A stretch of 64,000 nucleotides of DNA from Acholoe squamosa (lineage: Eukaryota; Annelida; Polychaeta; Phyllodocida; Polynoidae): NCBI GenBank assembly GCA_949317995.1, contig OX439036.1, positions 104,143,891-104,207,890 of the forward strand. Reading direction: 5' to 3'. Below are positions 12,046 to 21,154 of this stretch, one piece after another. The notes beneath the pieces are model-generated. The model was not told the origin of the DNA, made no database searches, and worked only from the letters and a program-made list of their open reading frames with translations. The first letter of the stretch is position 1; every line of letters begins with the position of its first letter. The translations under genes were made by a program, and so were the position numbers.

Positions 12046-12318
12046 CCCATAGTCCACTGGGCCTCTGTCACAGAAATTTATTTAGGAAATGTATGGCTCA
12101 GTCGTGCAACAGAGGCCAAGTGGACTATTGACATCACATTGATAATGCACTACATGTAGGCCTCTGTCATAGAAATTTATATAAGAAATGTATGGCTCAA
12201 TCGCGCGACAGAAGCCCAGTGGACTACGGGTCTAAAACCCCTATTCCACATGGCCTCTGTTGCACAATTGAGCCATACATTTCCTAAATTTCTGTGACAG
12301 AGGCCTAATGGACTATGG
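12046..12318. repeat. Cluster of three small foldback elements
   Basis: Copies at 12046-12131 and 12158-12225 are direct; the one at 12240-12318 is inverted. Each has GTCCACTGGGCCTCTGTC-like ends facing each other around ACAGAAATTTAT and GTATGGCTCA. The inverted copy can pair with either direct copy over about 60 bp. Confidence 0.7.
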
Positions 12319-12339
12319 GCTTAATCTCCTGCATCTCTA

Positions 12340-12640
12340 TGTCTCTCTGTCAATCTACCTGTCTCTCTTCCTCATTCTATTTCTGTCTCTCTCAGACCTT
12401 TTCTCTATCTACCTGTCTATCTTGCTCATTCTCCTTCTGTCCCAGACTTTTTCTCTGTCTATATGTCTCTCTTTCTCATTCTTTCATTCTCTTTCTGTCT
12501 CTCCCAGGCCTTTCTCTGGCTCATCTGTCTCTCTCACACTTTTTGTCCCCCTGTCCCCTCTCTCCTTCTGTCTATGTCCCTGCCTCTTGCACTATCTGTC
12601 TCTGTCTGTCTCTTTGTCTCTCTCCCTCTCGTACGTATTC
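12340..12640. repeat. CT-rich degenerate tract
   Basis: TGTCTCTCT-type sequence without a fixed period. Confidence 0.85.
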
Positions 12641-12659
12641 CGCCAGGTCAAAGATCAAA

Positions 12660-13300
12660 CGATGACTGAGCGTCCACACTGAGCCCTATGCTCCCAGTGG
12701 GCCCGTCCTAACACGGGAGTAGATAGTTGGAGACAGTCCAAGGCAGTCTATGCATACAGACCAGGGGAGCCACATGTGCTGCTCTAAATAATCAGCACAG
12801 TCCTTTGTGCTTTCATACACCTACTTCTCTTCATTTTATTTTAAACACACAGCTATCTCACCTTTTTAAGCATAGTGAACAGTATAGTACACATTACAGA
12901 AGGTAAGGAGATAGTAGAATAAGTGTAGAGGGTTAAATATGAGCGCCATTGGTATAGTACATGTAACTGCTCTCACCTTCTCCAGTCCTGCTAAGTTTAT
13001 TTTAACATCGGCTGATCTCTCAGATAAACCCTCTGAACCCTGAGCGAAGTTCTCATAAACTTCCCTTTCGGACCAGTATGGTATACAGAACAAGTAGCGG
13101 ATCCAGGGAATGGCCAGCGCCCCAATACCCTGACTGTATATACCCCCATGACCAAATGTTCTTGGCTGTGCCCCCCCCCCCCGTACCCACTCTGGATGCG
13201 TCAATAGTTACAAGGATAACTATTGACAATGAGTTGAGCTTTCGAGTGGTGCCCCCTAGCGCCACTTCGGTGCACCAATGTGAGGTATGGGCCGACCTAC
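12660..13300. other. No gene seen
   Basis: Chance ORFs on both strands; AGCGGATCCAGGGAATGG at 13091 looks like a dispersed-repeat end. Confidence 0.4.
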
Positions 13301-13369
13301 TCTGAGTGGGCCGTGAGTATGTAGTATGGAGTGGGGGCATGGAGCCTGGCTCTCTGTGTCTCTCCTCTA

Positions 13370-13405
13370 AGCCTCTCTCTCTCCCCTCTCTCTCTCTCCC
13401 TCCCT

Positions 13406-13453
<48 letters not shown>

Positions 13454-13600
13454 TCCTTCTTTGTGCTTTTCCCTCCCCTCTCTCTATGTCCTCCCTCTCT
13501 TATTTTCTGTGTCTTTCCATCTCTCTCTGTCTGCCCCTCTGTCTCCCAGTCGTTCTCTTCCTTCCTCGGTTTTCCCTATTCCCCGTCCATTCTCTAGACT
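13370..13600. repeat. CT-rich tract with (CTTT)n
   Basis: Pure CTTT repeat at about 13406-13455. Confidence 0.95.
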
Positions 13601-13974
13601 AATTTCCAACCCACACATCCCTTGGCAGGTAGCGTCGTGTCATTTATAGAGATACATCGGGACAGAGCATGGGACACCTCGTATAGAGGACAAGCGGAGC
13701 AGCTCTGGAAAAGGTAGGATACCTCTGGTTAGGGGACGCTAGAACCGCTGCTTCTACAGCAAATTGAAATACAACTACTTTGTACTACCGATAGTTTTGT
13801 AGATCTTTCATTGTATACCTATTGCTATGTTGAATGGCTATTTCCGTGACTTTCCCTCTATGTTATAGGAAACTGTAGCTTACAGATTATAAGCTTTGTC
13901 TCATAGACAATAGTCTAACTAGATCACAGACACACACACCGGCTTACCACCATAGTACGGGTATGTGTACCATC

Positions 13975-15226
13975 CCCCTCTACTCCCGGTCTACTGACGA
14001 GCACCTACCCCTCCCCCCTCTACTCCCAGTCTACTGACGAGCACCTACCCCTCCCCCCTCTACTCCCAGTCTACTGACGAGCACCTACCCCTCCCCCCTC
14101 TACTCCCAGTCTACTGACGAGCACCTACCCCTCCCCCCTCTACTCCCAGTCTACTGACGAGCACCTACCCCTCCCTCCTCTACTCCCAGTCTATTGACGA
14201 GCACCTCCCCCTCCCCCTCTACTCCCAGTCTACTGACGAGCACCTACCCCTCCCCCCTCTACTCCCAGTCTATTGACGAGCACCTACCCCTTCCCCCTCT
14301 ACTCCCGGTCTACGGACGAGCACCTACCCCTCCCCCCTCTACTCCCAGTCTACTGACGAGCACCTACCCCTCCCCCCTCTACTCCCGGTCTACTGACGAG
14401 CACCTACCCCTCCCCCCTCTACTCCCGGTCTACTGACGAGCACCTACCCCTCCCCCTCTACTCCCAGTGTACTGACGAGCACCTCCCCCTCCCCCTCTAC
14501 ACCCAGTCTACTGACGAGCACCTACCCCTCTCCCCCTACTTCCAGTCTACTGACGAGCACCTCCCCCTCCCCCCTACTCCCAGTCTACTGACGAGCACTT
14601 ACCCCTCCCCCCCTACTCCCAGTCTACTGACGAGCACCTATCCCTCCCCCCCCTACTCCCAGTCTACTGATGAGCACCTACCCCTCCCCCCTCTACTCCC
14701 AGTCTATTGACTAGCACCTACCCCTCTCCCTCTACTCCCAGTCTACTGACGAGCACCTACCCCTCCCCCCTCTACTCCCAGTCTATTGACTAGCACCTAC
14801 CCCTCTCCCTCTACTCCCAGTCTACTGACGAGCACCTACCCCTTCCCCCCTACTCCCAGTCTACTGACGAGCACCTCCCCCTCCCCCTCTACTCCCAGTC
14901 TATTGACTAGCACCTACCCCTCCCCTCTACCCCCAGTCTACTGACGAGCACCTACCCCTCCCCCCTCTACTCCCGGTCTACTGACGAGCACCTACCCCTT
15001 CCCCCTCTACTCCCGGTCTACGGACGAGCACCTCCCCCTCCCCCTCTACTCCCAGTCTACTGACGAGCACCTACCCGTCCCCCTCTACTCCCGGTCTACG
15101 GACGAGCACCTACCCCTCCCCCTCTACTCTCGGTCTACTGACTATCACCTACCCCTCCCCCTCTACTCCCGGTCTACTGACTATCACCTACCCTTCCCCC
15201 TCTACTCCCGGTCTACTGATGAGCAG
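13975..15226. repeat. 40-bp minisatellite, about 31 copies
   Basis: Unit TACTGACGAGCACCTACCCC plus TCCCCCCTCTACTCCCAGTC. Late units vary most (CTATC for CGAGC, C-run length). Confidence 0.97.
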
Positions 15227-15345
15227 AGATTGGCCTGGGGCATACTGGGACTCCTGCTGTGTTGGCGACCAAGCACGGTTTGCCTCTGCTCCATCCCATC
15301 TCACGCTACCCCCCCCCACCACACCCTCTCCAACCTTTTAAGGGC

Positions 15346-15712
15346 TACTAATGTATTAATGCAGCATGCCCACTACTAATGTATTAATGCAGCATGCCCA
15401 CTACTAATTTATTAATGCAGCATGCCCACTACTAATGTATTAATGCAGCATGCCCACTACTAATGTATTAATGCAGCATGCCCACTACTAATGTAATAAT
15501 GTAGCATGCCCACTACTAATGTATTAATACAGCATGCCCAATACTAATGTATTAATGCAGAATGCCCAATACTAATGTATTAATGCAGCATGCCCACTAC
15601 TAATGTATTAATGCAGCATGCCCACTACTAATGTATTAATGCAGCATGCCCACTACTAATGTATTAATGCAGCATGCCCACTACTAATGTATTAATGCAG
15701 CATGCCCATTAG
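15346..15712. repeat. 28-bp tandem array derived from the MITE, about 13 copies
   Basis: Unit ACTAATGTATTAATGCAGC plus ATGCCCACT. The unit is the outer arm of the adjoining palindromic MITE, so the satellite grew out of a transposon end. Units differ by single bases. Confidence 0.9.
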
Positions 15713-16168
15713 TCTTCATCATGCATGAATGCAGTCCTGGTGAGTAGCTCATGAGGGCTACTAATGTATTAATGCAGCAAACACATTAGTCTTCATCATA
15801 CAAAAATGCAGTCCTGGTGAGTAGCTCACGAGGGCTACTAATGTATTAATGCAGCAAACACATTAGTCTTCATCATACATAAATGCAGTCCTGGTGAGTA
15901 GGTCATGAGGGCTACTAATGTATTAATGCAGTAAACACATTAGTCTTCTTCATGTATGAATGCAGTCCTGGTGAGTAGCTCATGAGGGCTACTAATGTAT
16001 TAATGCAGCAAACACATTAGTCTTCATCATACATAAATGCAGTCCTGGTGAGTAGGTCATGAGGGCTACTAATGTATTAATGCAGTAAACACATTAGTCT
16101 TCTTCATGTATGAATGCAGTCCTGGTGAGTAGCTCATGAGGGCTACTAATGAATTAATGCAGCATACA
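15713..16168. repeat. 77-bp tandem array derived from the MITE, about 6 copies
   Basis: Each unit holds ATTAGTCTTCATCATGC, the GCAGTCCTGGTGAGTAGC hairpin arm and GGGCTACTAATG. Later units alternate two variants (GCAAACAC and GTAAACAC), a two-unit higher order. Confidence 0.88.
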
Positions 16169-16335
16169 TTATGAATGCATCATGCCGACCCTATGGTGGT
16201 TGATACAGTGGTGAAGGGTCAGCATGATGCTCCAATGAAGTGCTGGCGAGCAGACTCCCAGCACTTCATTGGTGCATCATGCCGACCAATGGGCATGATG
16301 CACTCCTGCATAAGTGGCCCTTGAAGGGTTAGGTT
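16169..16335. mobile_element. TTAA palindromic MITE, right two thirds
   Basis: Centre and third hairpin are very well kept (arms at about 16231-16251 and 16257-16280), then the right arm and GGCCCTTGAAGGGTTAG. The left end merges into the derived tandem array. Confidence 0.75.
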
Positions 16336-16415
16336 CCTTGCACCCCCCCCCCCCCACACACACACACCAGCCTGGCAGCTTGCTGGCTCACCTATTTACT
16401 TTTCTTCCATCCCAG

Positions 16416-16473
16416 TGCGGCCACAAGGAGCTTCTCTGTGTTGTCATGGTTACCGAGCGTCGTCCCCGGGACG
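16416..16473 (+). CDS. Candidate short internal exon
   Basis: 58 nt between a strong acceptor (TTTACTTTTCTTCCATCCCAG) that ends at 16415 and a donor GTACGT at 16474. It reads CGHKELLCVVMVTERRPRDG with mostly C/G-ending codons, adding one base beyond 19 codons. The intron side runs at once into (GT)n and poly-G. The product is not recognised. It could be chance, since no partner exon is seen. Confidence 0.4.
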
Positions 16474-16677
16474 GTACGTGTGTGTGTGTGTGGGGGGGGG
16501 GGGGTAGGGGGAAGTTGAGAAGGGGTTCGTTGGGTTGGTGTAGGTTTTTGTGATAGAAGAGGAGGAGGTGCAGTTTAGTTTAGTCTGTCACTGATGGTAT
16601 TGTATTGTGAGACGTCCGTCTGAATGGTCAAGTCTCTCAATATATTCGGGCATTATTACCTATTTAGTTTATTATTA

Positions 16678-16935
16678 TCTTCTTATTTATTGTCCTTTAT
16701 TTTTCTGATCTCATTTTCTGTCCCTTCTTTATCTTGTGTTATTTTCTGTCTTAATCTTGTGGTAGTTTCTCTCCCCTTATAACATCCAATCATGCCTTCC
16801 TAATGCGCTCTCTCTTCCCTTTCCCTCTACACCCAGCCCTTCTATGCCTTCTCAGCCCCCTCATCCCCCCTACTCCTCTGCCTCGTCCCCCAGCCCCTTC
16901 TGTGCCGGGCCGGAAGGACTTCCGGGCCGGTCGTC
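16678..16935. repeat. About 255-bp duplicated segment, copy 1
   Basis: Over 90 percent like 17188-17438. Contains an acceptor-like tract (CCCTTTCCCTCTACACCCAG) and ends in CCGGAAG-GA-CTTCCGG (16910-16925), two facing ETS motifs. It may hold a duplicated exon, but no donor is convincing. Confidence 0.8.
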
Positions 16936-17187
16936 CTTCTGCTTGACCCGTCAGTCCGAGTTTACCCACCACACATTGCATGGTCAGTGGTCTGTCAGTA
17001 CTATTAATCACTGCATCCCAACCCCCCATCCCACATCCTCTATCCCATCAGCACCCCCCCCCCCCAACAAACACATACTCATCATCATTGTCATTATGGT
17101 CTTGAAGTCAATACACCACAACAGTGTAAACAGACCAACACCCACTTGGCAAGTTCTTGGTACTGTCACTATACCGCTAGAACACCT

Positions 17188-17438
17188 TCTTCTTATTTAT
17201 TGTCCTTTCTTAATCTGATCTTATTTTCTGTCCCTTCATTATCTTGTGTTATTTTCTGTCTTAATCTTGTGGTAGTTTCTCTCCCCTTATAACATTCAAT
17301 CATGCCTTCCTAATGCCCTCTCTCTTCCCTTTCCCTCTACTCCCAGCCCTTCTATGCCTTCTCAGCCCCCTCATCCCCCCTCTTCCTCTGCCTCGTCCCC
17401 CAGCCTCTTCTGTGCCAGGGCCGGAAGTCCTTCCGGGT
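17188..17438. repeat. About 250-bp duplicated segment, copy 2
   Basis: Matches 16678-16935. The facing ETS motifs are kept with a changed centre, CCGGAAG-TC-CTTCCGG (17421-17436). Confidence 0.8.
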
Positions 17439-17439
17439 A

Positions 17440-17650
17440 GTGCATTTTTTAACAACAAGGGGGGGGGGGCGGTTGGTGAAATTCTGCGTCTGCGCGGCGA
17501 AGATTTTTCTGTCTCCCCCCTCCGAGGGGTCTGAAATTTTTCTGTCCCCCTTTTATTTGTTAGTGGCGGGCGGGCTTTTTCACTCAAATGGGGCAAAAAC
17601 TTTTTTGTTCTCCCCCTAAGAGGGGTGAATCTCTTTGCTATCAAATCATT
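17440..17650. repeat. G/C-run dispersed repeat
   Basis: Alternates GGGGGG or CCCCCC runs with TTTTTCTGTC and GAGGGGTCTGAAATTTTTC. Similar in style to 53300-53530 (CTCTTGAGGGGGGTGTAAAAG, three GCTTGAAAATTC units), which I take as the same repeat class. Confidence 0.4.
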
Positions 17651-18217
17651 AGAAATAGATAAACGGGAAAATAAAGGCTAGGTGAGACATGCTGTGGTGT
17701 TTGACTTGTCCCTATAACATACACACATACACACTTCCAGGGACAAACAAGCTGGTTCCCATTTTATCAGTTCTTATAAGTACATTTGTCCCAAAGCCAG
17801 CCCCAGGAGGGTGTTGCTCCTATTGTAAAGAGAGCTGTGAGTATGTGCCCTCTTTTTTAAACAAGTCGTGCACTGCTTCACCTAAGTACTTGCACTCACC
17901 ACATTAGTCTGAAAAGTCACCTGCCTTGTTTAAAACAGAGAGAGCTGCACTATCAGGTACCTACTCATGTCACACACTCTATGGTATATATACTGACTGA
18001 CTTCTCCCAACTAGGTACCTACTCAAATCCCCCTTTTTAGCACCGTACTTGAATGACCACTTGTGAGCAACAGGAGGGACAAGTTATAGCTACATGAAAA
18101 GAAAGGACTGGGAACGAGGGCATTTTTAGCCAGCTCTTCCTTTTACTATAGGAGCAACACCCTCCTGTCCCACTTGGAGCCTATGGGGCGCTGGGTATGG
18201 GCATTGATGTACCACTG

Positions 18218-18303
18218 GTGAGTTACACACCAGGGCGATATTCATGCATCATGACAACAAAATGATGATACCACTGCTTCACGTCACCCTTAGCGTCTTA
18301 ACC
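18218..18303. mobile_element. TTAA palindromic MITE fragment
   Basis: ATTCATGCATCATGAC core and CTTAACCC at the right. Confidence 0.45.
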
Positions 18304-18489
18304 CATGTTGTCCTCCTCCCTTCAGCTTCCTGCAGGCCTCCTCCATGCAATCCTTCCCCCACCAGCAACCCCCCCCCCCCACACACACACAGCACCTCTC
18401 ATTGAACCCACTAAACCCCTTATTAGTCCTATCCCGTCATCCCTCACGCGGCCACATGACACGCAGCGTCCTCCTAGAATGAGGCTGGC

Positions 18490-18529
18490 ACCGGAAGTGA
18501 GGCTGCGCGCTGTGCATGCCGGGGCGGGG
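18490..18529. promoter_or_regulatory. ETS, NRF1-like and GC-box cluster
   Basis: ACCGGAAGTGA (18490-18500), TGCGCGCTGTGCATGC (18504-18519) and GGGGCGGGG (18521-18529) lie head to tail in a CpG-rich patch. It suggests a promoter or enhancer, but no exon can be tied to it. Confidence 0.3.
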
Positions 18530-19241
18530 TGAGGGAGGAGAGGCGGAAGTAGGGAGGAGGTGCTTTCTGGGAGGGGAGAAGTCAGCTGAGTCAGATGGAC
18601 GCGGGGTGAGGGTGGTGGGGGGATGGGGTCATGGATGCCCCGTGGAGGATCCCTAATCACAATGCCCGGGGCAGGATGACGGTAGGACAGACATGGGCAG
18701 AGCATGGGGCATGTGTATGATGAGGAGAGGGACTGGTTGACGTGAGGCATGGGGACAGTTACCCACGTAGTATAGAACATGATAGCCCTAGTGGGCCCGC
18801 CATTGCTTGATCTGACACCTTGCGAGATTACCCCTGATAACAGCCAACATGATGGGAAACAGCTGTATCATAATGTACTGAAACATTTTGCAGATATTAG
18901 AGGGAATTCCCTGCACGGTTGGTTGACAATGCATTCCTCTAGGCTACAGGCGTGACTGGAGCACTGATAAGAGGTGTGGCGGCCATCTTGCCCCTGGAAA
19001 TAAGTGTTACCCCGTGACAAGGTACCCATCAAGGTATATCTTGTCAGTGGATTTTGCCTCAACCAGCAAAAAGGTCGACCGGGTAGGCTTCCATACTAAG
19101 GCCGTATACAGCTTGTATGACAATGCAGGGGCCTGGGAAACACAGGGAGGGAAATACAACAACAGAGCATAGGTCAGGGAAGGAGAATATGGGAGTGCAA
19201 TAGGAGATAAGGCTGCAGGAGAGGGAAAGGGAAAGAAATAT

Positions 19242-19246
<5 letters not shown>

Positions 19247-19283
<37 letters not shown>

Positions 19284-19297
19284 TGAAAGATGAGAGA

Positions 19298-19335
<38 letters not shown>
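19247..19335. repeat. (GA)n and (GAAA)n microsatellites
   Basis: GA at 19247-19280, GAAA at about 19299-19335, 68 bp from the retrotransposon edge. Confidence 0.95.
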
Positions 19336-19402
19336 CAGAGATAGGACGAGTGGGGGTAGAGGGAGGGCGCACAGTTGAAACAGATAGAGAATAGATAGTG
19401 AA

Positions 19403-19673
19403 CAATTGCATGAATGAGACGCACTGAATTAGTTTGGAAATAATGTTTAATTCAATGGTGATTATGAAACATCAATTACAACGAAATGTAGATATCATAA
19501 TGTCATTTAGAAGTAAACGTAAGTGGGCCAGGCCCCAACAAACAACCTGGAACAATTAGACATAATTGATGAATGTCAGAACAGAACTTATTATGACTTA
19601 ATCAACTACCAATAATTGATGGGTACACCCAACCTAGTGCGCCACCTAGTGTGACGACAGATCACTACACACC
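19403..19673 (-). repeat. Split direct repeat B2 (3' end of the retrotransposon)
   Basis: 271 bp identical to B1. Its outer edge begins CAATTGCATG next to the flank GTGAA; CAAT is shared with the outer edge of A1. Confidence 0.95.
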
Positions 19674-19739
19674 TAGACACTAGTACGCCTTATACCTAGA
19701 AGGTTGAGATTATGATTAATGTAGGGAGAGGAGGGTGGG
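19674..19739. other. 66-bp unique spacer between A2 and B2
   Basis: Sequence found in neither A1 nor B1. In most described split-repeat elements A2 and B2 abut, so this insert may be a family trait or a local insertion. Confidence 0.7.
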
Positions 19740-19907
19740 GAAATAAAATCCGTCCACCTTGTAGAGTGACCCGCGGCTGAATGGCGGGAGAATGAAACAA
19801 AGAACCTTGTGTAATTAACATATGCAAATAACATTGGTGCGAAGTAGTACAGGTAGATGGCAGTGCGTCTCCATGCAATTAACCTTGCGTGTACCACGCG
19901 TACCAAT
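19740..19907 (-). repeat. Split direct repeat A2
   Basis: 168 bp identical to A1. It directly adjoins B1; the A2/B1 joint is the product expected at the ends of a circular intermediate. Confidence 0.95.
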
Positions 19908-20174
19908 TGCATGAATGAGACGCACTGAATTAGTTTGGAAATAATGTTTAATTCAATGGTGATTATGAAACATCAATTACAACGAAATGTAGATATCATA
20001 ATGTCATTTAGAAGTAAACGTAAGTGGGCCAGGCCCCAACAAACAACCTGGAACAATTAGACATAATTGATGAATGTCAGAACAGAACTTATTATGACTT
20101 AATCAACTACCAATAATTGATGGGTACACCCAACCTAGTGCGCCACCTAGTGTGACGACAGATCACTACACACC
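19904..20174 (-). repeat. Split direct repeat B1
   Basis: 271 bp identical to B2 at 19403-19673. It carries the recombinase stop codon and abuts A2, sharing CAAT at 19904-19907 with it. Confidence 0.95.
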
Positions 20175-21104
20175 AAAGCCTTTGGCGAGAGCTGTTGTCA
20201 CAGAGTTAGCGAACATCTTCTTTGGGGCATAGTCATAGACACTGTCCGAGCGCCATATCCCTTGATATTTGACATCTTTGAGGCTAGCACCTCCCTGAGC
20301 AGCCGCCTGGGAGGCGCCCCGTCGCATCCCATGCAGGGAGTACCCCGAAGCGTCCTTTACACCTTGCTTGAAAAGGGCCTCTCTCAGTAGAGACTGGAGG
20401 GCCGGGGCTGTGACAGGGAGGCGGGTGTCAGCCCAGATGAAGGCTGGCGAATGTGGAGGGGCTGGGACCAAGCATGTCATTGTCCTATATGCCAGTACCG
20501 GACACTGGCGGGCTCCGGGGGGGAGCCGCTGGATTGGAAGGGGAACCGGCGCAGATCCTCTAGTGGTGGTTTTAGAGCTTCTGATCATGACCAGTATCCC
20601 CGAGTCAAAGTTTGTGATGTCCCCACGATGAAGAGCATGGCCATCCTCCCATGGTGACCTCACACATATGTTAGACTGGCGGAGGAAGCAAAAATACCCG
20701 ATAAGTAGGGCAGCCTTTGCCACTACTCCAGGAAGTCCTTTGGTGTCAAGATAGTCGGCGATCATAATCATGAGCGACGGGGGAATGGGGGGCGCTGGCG
20801 CTGGAACATGGGTGGAGAGACGCTGTACTCCATTAAGCATGTCTTTCACCAGGCGGGACGAGAATGCATGATCGCGCCCACCCATGAGTATGACAAAATG
20901 GCGGGCCCCGGAGATGGTGTTTCTCACGGTAGCCGGGGACTTTACAGCATTGGCCTTATGCTGTATGAACATGCATATGTCATCCGCCGTAGGGGAGAGA
21001 GGGGAGACCCCATAGGTGATACAAAAATTATAATAGTCTCTGTACTGGCGGAGCTTGTTCTTGTGTGTGGCCTCAGAAACCACTGCCGCCCTGGTGTCCA
21101 GCAT
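20166..21104 (-). CDS. Tyrosine recombinase (retrotransposon integrase substitute)
   Basis: 312 residues. It inserts the circular DNA copy of the element by site-specific strand exchange instead of using a DDE integrase. The N-terminal half (about 8-105) is the helical arm-binding part. The catalytic half carries R142 (FLRQSNI), a candidate beta-hairpin lysine K178 (RSSKTT), the H-x-x-R box H258/R261 (LHGMRR), W284 (GIWRSD) and the nucleophile, most likely Y292 in VYDYAPK (Y290 is the alternative). The set R-K-H-R-W-Y is thus complete. Translation probably starts independently or by reinitiation, because the frame opens 50 bp after the pol stop. The last three codons, including the TAG stop, are encoded by the B1 repeat, so the recombinase C-terminus and the repeat are constrained together. 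Confidence 0.93.
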   Translation of the reverse strand: MLDTRAAVVSEATHKNKLRQYRDYYNFCITYGVSPLSPTADDICMFIQHKANAVKSPATVRNTISGARHFVILMGGRDHAFSSRLVKDMLNGVQRLSTHVPAPAPPIPPSLMIMIADYLDTKGLPGVVAKAALLIGYFCFLRQSNICVRSPWEDGHALHRGDITNFDSGILVMIRSSKTTTRGSAPVPLPIQRLPPGARQCPVLAYRTMTCLVPAPPHSPAFIWADTRLPVTAPALQSLLREALFKQGVKDASGYSLHGMRRGASQAAAQGGASLKDVKYQGIWRSDSVYDYAPKKMFANSVTTALAKGFGV

Positions 21105-21154
21105 CTGAGCATACAGCGGGAGACCGCTCCAACCTGAAACGAGGGATACAATTC

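Noticed and set aside
13975..15226. Regular spacing suggesting a CRISPR array
   Set aside because: Contiguous 40-bp minisatellite without unique spacers in a eukaryotic window; the 64- and 73-bp arrays likewise.
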